A DNA stretch of 63,051 nucleotides, taken from contig CAMZGT010000005.1 of the NCBI GenBank assembly GCA_947306495.1, positions 1 through 63,051 on the forward strand, in the 5' to 3' direction. The position numbers were made by a program, and so were the translations under genes. Positions 28,080-36,667 of this stretch are shown here, piece by piece. The notes below the pieces were generated by a model. The model did not search any database. It saw only the letters and a program-made list of their open reading frames with translations, and was not told where the DNA came from. This DNA comes from an uncultured Acinetobacter sp. (GTDB lineage: Bacteria > Cyanobacteriota > Vampirovibrionia > Gastranaerophilales > Gastranaerophilaceae). How positions within the stretch are numbered: the stretch's first letter is position 1; each line of letters opens with the position of its first letter.

Positions 28080-28919
28080 ATGCCTGATCCTATTGATATA
28101 AAAAGCTTATCAGGAGCCGAAAAATTTATTGCCCAAAAGAGTGATATTTTAAATCATAATCAAAAGATAGAGGGTGATGAAGTCAGTATCTTTAATGCTG
28201 CTATCAAAGAATATGAAAAAAGCGGAAAACAAAGGTTTTCAGTATTAGGTACAGTATATGAAAGGGTTGGTGAGACCTTTAAAATTGTTCGTTCATTTTT
28301 CCAAAGAGATGATAAAGAAAGTCTATTAACTGAAGGTCTGCCAAATGATGCAACTCGTGTAGAAACACTTGTACCGCCTGAAATATTAAATATAACAAAG
28401 GATGAAAATAAAGCTCCTGTTAAAATAAATACAAAATTTACAGCGAACACAAGTGTTAGTTGGGACGAGTCACAAGCTCCTGACGAAAAAACTTTTGAAA
28501 AAGCATTAGAAAGTTTGATTCCACCAAACAGCAAATTAAAAGGTCAAGCAAAATATTTTATAGAAAAATCAAAAAAATATGGAATAAATCCATTCTTTTT
28601 GGTATCAATTGCGATGCACGAATCAGCCAGGGGGAATTCAAGTGCCGCACAAAATCACAACAATGTCGGCGGTATAAATGATACAATACAAGCAAGAAAA
28701 CTTCACAGAAAATTTTTTGCAAGAGATTTTAGTAGTGTTGATGATTGTATAGAAATCATGGCAAAAACTGTTGCAAAAAGACAAAGTGAACAATATACAA
28801 CAGTAGGTAAAGTCGCTTTTTCTGGTCGTTACTGTGGTAAAAGTGAAGGTCACGGTTGGCAAAAAGCAGTATTATCTTTTATGGAAAGCTTAAGAACTAA
28901 ATACAATAGTTTTACGTAA
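28080..28919 (+). CDS. Glucosaminidase-like peptidoglycan hydrolase with EF-hand-like N-terminus
   Basis: 279 residues. Residues 22-40 (LNHNQKIEGDEVSIF) form an EF-hand-like loop shared with the 917-residue protein at 7490. A linker follows, and the C-terminal 130 residues match the glucosaminidase/FlgJ-like lysozyme fold: YFIEKSKKYGINPFFLVSIA, MHESARGNSS with the likely catalytic Glu, and NNVGGIND. No signal peptide is seen, as in FlgJ, whose export is flagellar. A sigma-28-like promoter precedes it. I infer a muramidase that opens the wall for rod growth, but substrate and export are unproven. A GGAG lies just before the ATG. Confidence 0.8.
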   Translation: MPDPIDIKSLSGAEKFIAQKSDILNHNQKIEGDEVSIFNAAIKEYEKSGKQRFSVLGTVYERVGETFKIVRSFFQRDDKESLLTEGLPNDATRVETLVPPEILNITKDENKAPVKINTKFTANTSVSWDESQAPDEKTFEKALESLIPPNSKLKGQAKYFIEKSKKYGINPFFLVSIAMHESARGNSSAAQNHNNVGGINDTIQARKLHRKFFARDFSSVDDCIEIMAKTVAKRQSEQYTTVGKVAFSGRYCGKSEGHGWQKAVLSFMESLRTKYNSFT

Positions 28920-31014
28920 TAATATAGCTATAAACTTTATTCAGTACGTCTTCAAAAGCATTCTCGTTTCCGAAGAATACATAGAACTCTGCCTTGCAGC
29001 GTTTTAGCATTTGTAAGTCAATGACTTCGAGTGGTGGTCCTGCAGGTGTTGTCCTTGCAGGATTATAAGGATTGGAAATTTGTCCTGTTGCTCTTAAAAG
29101 CGGAACGCAAATACGATTGTCAGATACTTCATACTGAGTTAAACCTTTAGTGACTATACCAATATTGTTTCCCTCTTCATCTATTAAAAGCCCTCTTTGC
29201 ATTGGAGCTGTGTTGTTTTTAGCTTCTAATCCTCTTGTTTTAGGAAGGTATTTTCTTATGTTATACTCAGGGGCAAATTTGCGCTTAATCAGTTTATTCA
29301 TATCTTCCGAAAAAACTTCATGGATTGGATTGTTCAGACAAAAAACCGCACACAATAAATGATTTTTTCTTGTATTCTCCCAATCAAAATCAAATTTGAA
29401 GAATGCATCACCTCTGTTTAAACTGACTATAAGTGGAATAATGTCCCAAGCACCTTCAAAATCTATTCGCAGAGAAACTCTTAAAGACGTATTCATGAGG
29501 ATTCTGGTTCTTAGTATATTAAAAGTTTTGCCGTCGTCGTTTTTATCCGGTCCAAAGTTGTAACTGTCTCCTAAGTCCGCATAATTAATAAGAGAAAAAT
29601 TAATGCCATTAATAAAAATCTGTCCGTCCTCTATCCTTAGGTTTATTTTAGAGTTTCCGATAAAATTTTCTTTTACGCATAAATCAGATTCTTTGACAAC
29701 AGGCATGATGTATTCAACCTCATTAGGTTCAATTTCGTCAACTTCTGCCATATACGTATAAAGAGTTTTATAATCCTCTGTTATCGGAACTCTTAAAGTA
29801 TTTGCGAGAAGTTCCGATTCAAATCCTTTTCTTGTAGAAAGTTTTTCATAGCCTTCTTGAACAGTTGATGTTTCAAATTCAATTACTCCGGAAAAGCATT
29901 TGTATGAAAGATTTATAACTTTCTTTTCTTCAAAATGATTTTCAAATTTTAGTTCATCAATTATTCCGTTCGCAATTTGCAAAATCTTTTTGTATCTGAT
30001 TTCATTTTCTCTGTGTACATCATCTATTGAGCATCCGCATATACTGTCATGTGCTTGATTCTGTATAAGCAGTTTATAACCCCAATCGATTAAAGTATCA
30101 TATTTTTTTGTTCCTTGCTGTTTAGCGAACTTTGATGCTAAATCCAATTTGTATGTGCATTCTATGTTAAGTCTTTTTAAATCAAGCCTGGAGGAGTAGC
30201 AACCCTGTAGAGTGAATGTTTTAGAATTATCTCTGAGTTCATCATTCCATACAAAGTTGTTAAACTTATCCTGAACTTTGTTGAAATAATCAAAAGGAGA
30301 GCCTAATGTAATTTCGTATTCATCTTGCAGTATCTGGTTAATTTGTTTAATTTCCTCTGTTATACATTCATTAATCCCCAAGTGGTCACCGCCTAAAGGC
30401 AGAAGAATGTATTCGGATGATTTTTCTGCTATTAAGTCCAATTCTTTTTTAAGAAATTTTGCTTTTGCTGCAATATCAATATTTTGACAGAAAATGTCAT
30501 TAAAGTAACCTCTTATTAGGTTTACTGTATCCGTACCGCACCATTTAAACTCAGCAGGAATATCTCCACATCCGCGCCATACAATACATTTATCTATTCC
30601 ATATTCGTGCAGAATCTCCGTAACGTTTTGGCTATGTCCGAAAGTGTCTGCCAAATATCCTATAAAATCTTCACATCCGTATTTGTGTGCAATTTTTAAC
30701 CCAATTTCCAGATTTTTTGAAAAACAAGTTTTGTCGGTCAGAAACTCATCAACCAAGCAGTAAAAAGGTCCGATAAAAAGTTTCTTTTCCTGTATAAGTT
30801 TCCTTACAAGTTCTTCTTTCTCCGGACGCATTTCAAGATAGTCTTCCAGTGCACTAACCTGCCCGTCAAAGTAAAAAGAAGGAATTATGCAATTTTCAAG
30901 TAAATTCAAAATATTATCAAATACTCTTAATAAGCGCATTCTAAATATTTCAAATTCTCTATACCACTCTCTGTCCCAGTGCGTGTGTAAGTACGCTATA
31001 ACTTGTTTTGTCAT
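28912..31014 (-). CDS. GH38-type alpha-mannosidase
   Basis: A glycoside hydrolase of family 38, acting on alpha-mannosides. From the ATG at 31014 (MTKQVIAYLHTHWDREW) the zinc-site motif HTHWD is at residues 10-14 and the predicted nucleophile is D123 in LADTFGHS. QNQAHDSICGCS, with another conserved metal-binding region, follows. Length is 700 residues, shorter than eukaryotic GH38 but normal for bacterial forms. No signal peptide is seen, so it is probably cytoplasmic and acts on imported glycans. Another in-frame ATG at 31050 is possible; neither has a clear ribosome site. The 3' end overlaps the convergent glucosaminidase gene by 8 bases. Confidence 0.9.
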   Translation of the reverse strand: MTKQVIAYLHTHWDREWYREFEIFRMRLLRVFDNILNLLENCIIPSFYFDGQVSALEDYLEMRPEKEELVRKLIQEKKLFIGPFYCLVDEFLTDKTCFSKNLEIGLKIAHKYGCEDFIGYLADTFGHSQNVTEILHEYGIDKCIVWRGCGDIPAEFKWCGTDTVNLIRGYFNDIFCQNIDIAAKAKFLKKELDLIAEKSSEYILLPLGGDHLGINECITEEIKQINQILQDEYEITLGSPFDYFNKVQDKFNNFVWNDELRDNSKTFTLQGCYSSRLDLKRLNIECTYKLDLASKFAKQQGTKKYDTLIDWGYKLLIQNQAHDSICGCSIDDVHRENEIRYKKILQIANGIIDELKFENHFEEKKVINLSYKCFSGVIEFETSTVQEGYEKLSTRKGFESELLANTLRVPITEDYKTLYTYMAEVDEIEPNEVEYIMPVVKESDLCVKENFIGNSKINLRIEDGQIFINGINFSLINYADLGDSYNFGPDKNDDGKTFNILRTRILMNTSLRVSLRIDFEGAWDIIPLIVSLNRGDAFFKFDFDWENTRKNHLLCAVFCLNNPIHEVFSEDMNKLIKRKFAPEYNIRKYLPKTRGLEAKNNTAPMQRGLLIDEEGNNIGIVTKGLTQYEVSDNRICVPLLRATGQISNPYNPARTTPAGPPLEVIDLQMLKRCKAEFYVFFGNENAFEDVLNKVYSYIIT

Positions 31015-31150
31015 GAAATTATGATACATCAAATAGATGAAATTTACCATACTTGTTAAAGTAATTACTGCGCTAAGCCGTCTTACATGTTGACTTTGTC
31101 AAAAAAAATATTAAATACAATTTGAATACTATAAATAGGAGACTCCGTCT

Positions 31151-32632
31151 ATGGGAATGGCAGCATCACAGGCAAGATATTTAGCATTAACGGCAAGAAA
31201 AACCAATACAGAGTGGGAAGGTCAGCAAATCAACCAAGCAAGGACTGCACTCGCAAATCAAAGTGCAAATTTATTTAATCGCCTGTTGAATATGGAGGTT
31301 CCTAACCCTCCCAAAACAACCGATTATACAAAATTACAGTATTCATATTCTGACGGAGAGAATGAGTCAGTATTAGATAAATGGACACAGCTTTCTTCTG
31401 CAGACCCTAATTACAATTATGAAGTTGTGCATCACTATATGGCAAATGTATACACAGGGGCGCAAAAACAGCTTCAGGATCCTCAAGTTCAAGTCGGAGA
31501 TGTATTAAAACAATTAAAATATGATAAAAATGCTGTATCAGTTGAGCAAAACAATGATACTCTCACAGTAAAATACAAGGTTGCAACTGAACAGAAACAG
31601 CAAGATTATACTCGAATTTCAACGTTGCCTGCAGATCAAAGTTTAGATGAAGCATTCGCAAAGTTCCAAACAGAAAAAAATATTACACTGGATTATGACG
31701 ATGTCTACGGATATAAAGACGGTGACGGAACGTGGCACTTTTTTGTAGCCAGTGAGTTCGATAAAGTTCCGGATGTACGACCTGCCGATTTAACTAATGC
31801 TCTTAAAGCAAATGGTTATTTGGATGATGCCGGAAATCTTACGGCTAATGTTTATTATCACAAAAGTGATGACGGAACTTTTGATTTTTCAATAGAAAAA
31901 TCAGATTCACCCGACAGAGTTATTAAACCAATGGATTATGTAGATTACTCTACGGTTCAAGGGCCTTCTTGGGTCGGGAACTCTAAGTTAACAGAGCTAA
32001 ATGAATTAATTGTTAATGATAAAATCGACCAAGTTACTGAATTGGCTCAAATATTACGAGATTGTCCAAATTCTGCAATATCAAAATATGTAAGTTTTGA
32101 TGCAAGCGGTAATTTGCAATATAGCGGTTCCGGAATATATACATTTGATTATTTGGGTCATACTTATTATACTACCTATGATGATTTGATGAAAAGTTAT
32201 CAAAACCCTTATGATCAAACGAAACCAATAGACTTACAGCAGGCGAAATTAGCATATTATAATGCATCTTATGTGGAAAAAAGAATTGAAGAAAAAGAAC
32301 ATGCACTTCTTGAAACTGATTCAAGCGGAAGATTTTCAACAGTAAGATTTGAAAATGATACTCGAAAGTATGATTTGAATGTTGAAACGGTTACAAATGA
32401 AGCTGCTTATCAAGATGCAATGAACCAGTATCTTTACAAAAAAGAACAGTACGAAAAAACCATTGCAGATATTAATGCAAAAACGTCAATTATTCAAAAA
32501 GAAGACAGAACTTTGGAACTTCGCTTGAAGCAGCTTGATACTGAACAGCACGCTTTGGCTACAGAAATGGATGCTGTTAAGAAAGTTATCAAAGATAACG
32601 TTGAAAAAACTTTCAAAACATTTGGAGATTAA
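31151..32632 (+). CDS. Unknown protein with MGMAASQARYLALTARK N-terminus
   Basis: A 493-residue soluble protein. The N-terminal helical segment (MAASQARYLALTARKTNTE, then QQINQARTALANQSA) is a motif I recall on hypothetical proteins of flagellated gut bacteria. The C-terminal 100 residues form a coiled coil (EKTIADINAKTS, RLKQLDTEQHALATEMDAVKK). Such helical ends around a variable middle resemble flagellar axial proteins, but that is inference. AGGAGACT precedes the ATG. A weak sigma-28-like site (TAAAG, 16 bases, GCCGTCTT) lies at 31057-31084. A terminator follows directly. Confidence 0.7.
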   Translation: MGMAASQARYLALTARKTNTEWEGQQINQARTALANQSANLFNRLLNMEVPNPPKTTDYTKLQYSYSDGENESVLDKWTQLSSADPNYNYEVVHHYMANVYTGAQKQLQDPQVQVGDVLKQLKYDKNAVSVEQNNDTLTVKYKVATEQKQQDYTRISTLPADQSLDEAFAKFQTEKNITLDYDDVYGYKDGDGTWHFFVASEFDKVPDVRPADLTNALKANGYLDDAGNLTANVYYHKSDDGTFDFSIEKSDSPDRVIKPMDYVDYSTVQGPSWVGNSKLTELNELIVNDKIDQVTELAQILRDCPNSAISKYVSFDASGNLQYSGSGIYTFDYLGHTYYTTYDDLMKSYQNPYDQTKPIDLQQAKLAYYNASYVEKRIEEKEHALLETDSSGRFSTVRFENDTRKYDLNVETVTNEAAYQDAMNQYLYKKEQYEKTIADINAKTSIIQKEDRTLELRLKQLDTEQHALATEMDAVKKVIKDNVEKTFKTFGD

Positions 32633-32651
32633 TATTTCAATTTCAAAAAAT

Positions 32652-32686
32652 AAAATCGGGAATAAATATGTTCCCGATTTTTTGTT
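32652..32686 (+). terminator. Rho-independent terminator
   Basis: An 11-bp stem (32652-32662 with 32671-32681) around an 8-base loop, ending in a T-run. It follows the 493-residue gene and lies 24 bases from the convergent gene's stop. Confidence 0.8.
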
Positions 32687-32709
32687 CTTCATAATAATCT
32701 CTTCCGATT

Positions 32710-33777
32710 TTAAATCCCAACATTATTTTTTGTTAAGCTTGCTTTTAAACCTTGCGCCAAATCGTGGCGTCCGCTCTTTTCATATATAGCAGTCATTGAT
32801 TCTAAAAATTTTAAATTATCTACATTTGGGTTAGATTGATTAACCGGCGCTGTGTTTACCGGTGTGGTGTATGGTTTCGGTCTGGTAACTGTTTTTTGTA
32901 CTATTTGGGTTTTTGTTTGAATTGGTGTAGTCTGGATTTGAGTCGCTGCAGCAGTAGGATTAGCCATAGCTCTCAATTTTGGATTATGAATAGGCATTGC
33001 TTCTGTTTCGTAAGGATTTTTATTTCCTTTTTGATAAGCATTTATGCCATAGTTAACTGTTGTAAACGGTTTTTCCGTAATTGCTGCAGAAAGGCCTATC
33101 GGTTGTTGAGAATTACGATACATTTCTATTTCACGTTCTGTTAAACTTTGACTTAAGCCAATTTTCATATCCGAATCTTTTTTCTTAAACAATCTTATTA
33201 CAGAAAATGCCAACAAACCAATTAAGCCGAATGAAAATGCTTTGTTCATCGTATCAGTTGTATCTATAGAATTGTCTTGTAAGCCGTCATCATATACAGA
33301 TGTTTTCTTTGTAATTTTATCAAATAAGCTTGATGTTTTTTCTTTCTTTAAATCTTCTCTGTAAATTGGAGCGTAACTTTCGATAGGGTTACTTAATTTT
33401 ACTTTTTGCGGTTGAGTCTTAGCTGTATTTTCAGCGATTCCAAGTGAATCAAATGTCACACTTGCAGCTTGAGCATTTTCAGCTTGGAAGAAGATGCTAA
33501 TACCGTTGCCTGCAGGCTCTACCATTACTGTATCAACGTTTGAAGCGTTATTATAAACAGTATTTAATGTGCGTGATGCTCTGATGCCTTTCATATTCAA
33601 AGTAATTCTGTTATCTGCTTGTACTGTTTTTTTTATATCAACTGCTTTGTCGGCGATTAATACTATATTATAAGTATCCTTTACAGGAACTATTTCTATA
33701 GATTGTAGAACATTGTCCTCAGCATGAACGGTCAGCATGGAAAAAATTAATCCTAAAAATAACAACGTTTTTTTCAT
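32710..33777 (-). CDS. Exported AMIN-like domain protein with membrane anchor
   Basis: 355 residues from the ATG at 33777 (MKKTLLFLGLIFSMLTVHAED), where GGGAGAGAGAG lies upstream; the longer in-frame start is not supported. After the signal peptide, residues 25-115 resemble an AMIN domain (IEIVPVKDTYNIVLIADKAV, ITLNMKGIRA), a peptidoglycan- or pilus-binding module. A second membrane helix (FSFGLIGLLAFSVIRLF) at about 180-197 leaves a long Pro/Thr/Gln-rich cytoplasmic tail. It could assist envelope machines such as pili or secretion, but no partner is adjacent. Confidence 0.7.
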   Translation of the reverse strand: MKKTLLFLGLIFSMLTVHAEDNVLQSIEIVPVKDTYNIVLIADKAVDIKKTVQADNRITLNMKGIRASRTLNTVYNNASNVDTVMVEPAGNGISIFFQAENAQAASVTFDSLGIAENTAKTQPQKVKLSNPIESYAPIYREDLKKEKTSSLFDKITKKTSVYDDGLQDNSIDTTDTMNKAFSFGLIGLLAFSVIRLFKKKDSDMKIGLSQSLTEREIEMYRNSQQPIGLSAAITEKPFTTVNYGINAYQKGNKNPYETEAMPIHNPKLRAMANPTAAATQIQTTPIQTKTQIVQKTVTRPKPYTTPVNTAPVNQSNPNVDNLKFLESMTAIYEKSGRHDLAQGLKASLTKNNVGI

Positions 33778-33910
33778 AATAATATACTCTCTCTCCCTTG
33801 TTAACAGTGTACATGATTGGCATGCCCATGCCATCAATCAAGAGATTAATTTTTAAAGCTTGTAAATAGACCATATGGTGTATGAAAAAGAAAAATTACT
33901 GTTCTTATAG

Positions 33911-34965
33911 TTAACGGATTATATTTCTGCTTAAAAAATCAGTAAAATCTTGAACTTTGTATCTCCAGAAGGCAAATACTTTTAATGCTACTTCGCAGCC
34001 TAAACAAGAAGTTAGAACCACTTTAGCGCCTGTGTTCAAAATATTTTTTCTTTTGTTAAAGAAAAGCTTTTTGAGGATTTTGTATTCGTTAGTTTTGTTA
34101 TTCCGTTTAATCCGCAACATTTGTCAAATTCTTCCATTTTAACGTATTCAAGATTTTTGGTATTATTTAAAATCCATTCAATATTTTCAAAATTATTTAT
34201 ATTGCAGGGTTTGTGGAATGTAACCTTTGTGTTTTTCTTAAGTTCTGTTTTAAAATTGTTTTCTCTGATATATTCAAAAATATTTTTAACATTAAATTCC
34301 GTATCGGGAAATAGTTTTTTATATGATTTAACTGTTTTTTCGCAGCTGGCGCATGTTGTAACGATTTCGGTTATACCAATTTCTCTAATTTTTTTTGTAA
34401 AATTCTCTGCGCATTTCCTATAATTTTCAATATCTCCGCGTACATAATAAGGGATTCCGCAGCATTCAAAATTTGGTGATATAACTTCTATACTTAAAGC
34501 ATTTAAGAGCTTTACTACAGATTTGTTTCCCGTTATTTTTCCGCCGCATCCGCCAAAATAAATAACTTTTTTTTTGAATTGCTTACTTTCTGACTTCGGA
34601 GAAAAAAAAGCGAGCAAATTTAGTGCAAAACCAAAAATAAATGTTTTTTGAAACCAAGAAATAAATTTTTCTATAACATGTTTTTTAAAGTATTCTGATT
34701 TCGCAAGTGCAACAATTTCGACTATATCAATTTCACTTGGACAAAATTTTGAACAAGCACCGCATTTTAAACACAGATTAAGGTAGCGGTTTATTGATTT
34801 AGTCATCTTTAATTCGCCTTTTAAAAATCCTCTTAGCATAATAAAATGCCCACGAGAAACAGTACAGTCATTCCCTGTTATTTTGTAGATGGGGCATACC
34901 GATTGACAAAGGCCGCACTTTGAACATGAATGAATTTCTTCTTTGTAATCATACAATGTTTTCAT
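33911..34965 (-). pseudogene. Frameshifted Fe-S (CCG-domain) oxidoreductase subunit
   Basis: An HdrB/GlcF-type protein split by one frameshift. The first frame (34965 to a stop at 34036) has two 4Fe-4S clusters, CSKCGLCQSVCP (residues 14-25) and CLKCGACSKFCP, then the first CCG domain with FGGCGGK and FECCGIPYY, and the start of the second (KCCGLNG). The rest of the second CCG domain (ILNTGAKVVLTSCLGCEVAL) continues in another frame to a stop at 33911. The switch point lies at a T6 run at 34044-34049 (A6 on the coding strand); one extra A there would restore a protein of about 351 residues. Causes could be a real mutation, programmed slippage or a sequencing error. Confidence 0.75.
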
Positions 34966-35068
34966 ATCAATATTCTAGGCTGAATGCGAATCAATGTAAA
35001 GAAATAGTTTGTTAAAACAAATTTCAAGATTTGTTATTTATGTGTATAATAAACATAGAGGGAAAATT

Positions 35069-35800
35069 ATGTTAGTATTTTTTGGCAAGTGCGTAGAAAA
35101 TTTACAAAAAAGCATTAAATACCTATTTTCAGGACAGTCAAGAGTTGAACATATATTAAATCAAGCAGCATTAATCAGTTATGACTCTTTGGGGATATCT
35201 TTGGTTATATCTTTTGTGTCTGCTGCAGTTATCGCAATACAGGTTTCAAAACAGTTTTTAATGTCAGGTGCTGAAGCATACGTCGGTGGTTCTTTGGCAA
35301 TTGTTATGATTAGAGAAATCGCTCCAGGATTTGTTGCTTTGGCGATAGGAGCAAGAGCTGGTACTGCAATTTCTGCCGAAATTGCTAATATGCAAGTAAC
35401 ATCTCAGGTTGATGCCATAAAGACACTAAAAGTTGATCCTGTAGGGTACTACTTTACTCCAAGGTTGTTGGCTGCAGCAATAACAGTTCCTATGGCCGTT
35501 ATGATAGCAGAATTGGTAGGTATTTTAGGCGGACTGATAGTTTCGCATGCAACAATTGGCTTGCATCCGCATCGTTATATAAATTCTGTTTGGCTATGGC
35601 TCAACGCCAGAGATATATACATAAGTTTATTTAAGGCATTCGTTTTTGGAGTGCTGATAGCTCTTGTTTGTGCAACGCAAGGCTATGAAACAAAGGGTGG
35701 TGCAAAAGATGTAGGAAATTCAACCACGAAAGCCGCAGTGCGTTCTACGGTTTATATGCTTTTTGCGGATTTTATTATTAATTTAATATTTTATTTGTAA
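35069..35800 (+). CDS. mlaE: MlaE-family ABC transporter permease
   Basis: The permease of the Mla lipid-transport system, which moves phospholipids between the two membranes of Gram-negative cells. From the ATG at 35069 (after AGAGGGAAA) it has 243 residues, normal for the family. IAPGFVALAIGARAGTAISAEIANM is the diagnostic MlaE/TGD1 loop (given here in parts: IAPGFVALAIGARAG and TAISAEIA). Five or six membrane helices are seen. No MlaF, MlaD or MlaB lies adjacent, so the partners must be elsewhere, as in Cyanobacteria. Its presence supports a diderm envelope. Confidence 0.93.
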   Translation: MLVFFGKCVENLQKSIKYLFSGQSRVEHILNQAALISYDSLGISLVISFVSAAVIAIQVSKQFLMSGAEAYVGGSLAIVMIREIAPGFVALAIGARAGTAISAEIANMQVTSQVDAIKTLKVDPVGYYFTPRLLAAAITVPMAVMIAELVGILGGLIVSHATIGLHPHRYINSVWLWLNARDIYISLFKAFVFGVLIALVCATQGYETKGGAKDVGNSTTKAAVRSTVYMLFADFIINLIFYL

Positions 35801-35855
35801 AAATTGATTAATGCTGGCTATTATGCTAGTATAACAGTAAGTACGGAGAAGAATT

Positions 35856-36665
35856 TTGCAGTATCAAGGAAAAGATAGTAAAACATATGAGCAGGTCTCT
35901 AAATGGCTTTTAGAGTATCGTAATGAAAAAGACAGTACTAAAAAAAGTAAAATAAAGACTCGTATTGTTACAAACATGCTTCCAATAGTTAAGCGTATTG
36001 CTAAGACAATTGCAAGACGAGACTATGACCCTATTGAAGATTTGGAGCAAGCCGGATCTATAGGATTGCTGCGTGCTATTGATAGCTATTCATCTGAGGT
36101 TAATGATAATTTTAGGTTCTATGCAGGTTCTGTGATTATTGGAGAGATGAAACATTATTTGAGGGATAAGCTTAATGCAATAAAAGTTCCGAGATATATT
36201 CAAGAATTAGCGTATCGCATAAATTCTTTTACAAGTTCTTTAACTTATGAAGAGCTTAGTGAACTTACTAGTGACTACGTATCAGAGGCATTGAATGTTA
36301 CTACTCAAGAAGTTGATTATGCTATGATGGCAGACAGAAGAACAAAAGTTATATCTTTAGAGGTTATTCGAGGTGCAGATTCTGACAATATGACATTTGA
36401 CGATATTTTGCCTGCTGAAGATTATGTGGAAGCCTCAGAACTTGCCGATGCAAGACTTATTGTTAGAAATGTAATAAACAAGCTTCCGGATGAGTATAAA
36501 GAAATCATTGAACTATATTATTATGAAGATATGAGCCAGCATGATATTGCTGTAAAACTTGAAATGACAGATATGCAGACTTCAAGAAAACTAAAAAAAG
36601 CTTTTGGTATGTTATATGAAATGATAGCTGATTCAAATTGGGAATTCCCTGTTATAGGAGCGTAG
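35856..36665 (+). CDS. Alternative sigma-70 family factor (FliA/SigF/SigB-like)
   Basis: 269 residues from a TTG start preceded by GGAGAAG. Region 2 has DPIEDLEQAGSIGLLRAIDSY and GEMKHYLRD, the latter typical of the SigB/SigF branch rather than classical FliA. Region 3 follows (IKVPRYIQELAYRI), and region 4 has DEYKEIIELYYYEDMSQHDI with a helix-turn-helix. It lacks region 1.1. It is a candidate for reading the sigma-28-like promoters in this window, though a second flagellar sigma could exist elsewhere. It lies two bases before the prepilin peptidase start, so the two genes are coupled. Confidence 0.88.
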   Translation: MQYQGKDSKTYEQVSKWLLEYRNEKDSTKKSKIKTRIVTNMLPIVKRIAKTIARRDYDPIEDLEQAGSIGLLRAIDSYSSEVNDNFRFYAGSVIIGEMKHYLRDKLNAIKVPRYIQELAYRINSFTSSLTYEELSELTSDYVSEALNVTTQEVDYAMMADRRTKVISLEVIRGADSDNMTFDDILPAEDYVEASELADARLIVRNVINKLPDEYKEIIELYYYEDMSQHDIAVKLEMTDMQTSRKLKKAFGMLYEMIADSNWEFPVIGA

Positions 36666-36667
36666 TA

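Noticed and set aside
33814-33840. GGCATG/CATGCC inverted repeat upstream of the AMIN-like gene
   Set aside because: Arms have a 3-base offset and no T-run; not strong enough to call an operator or terminator.
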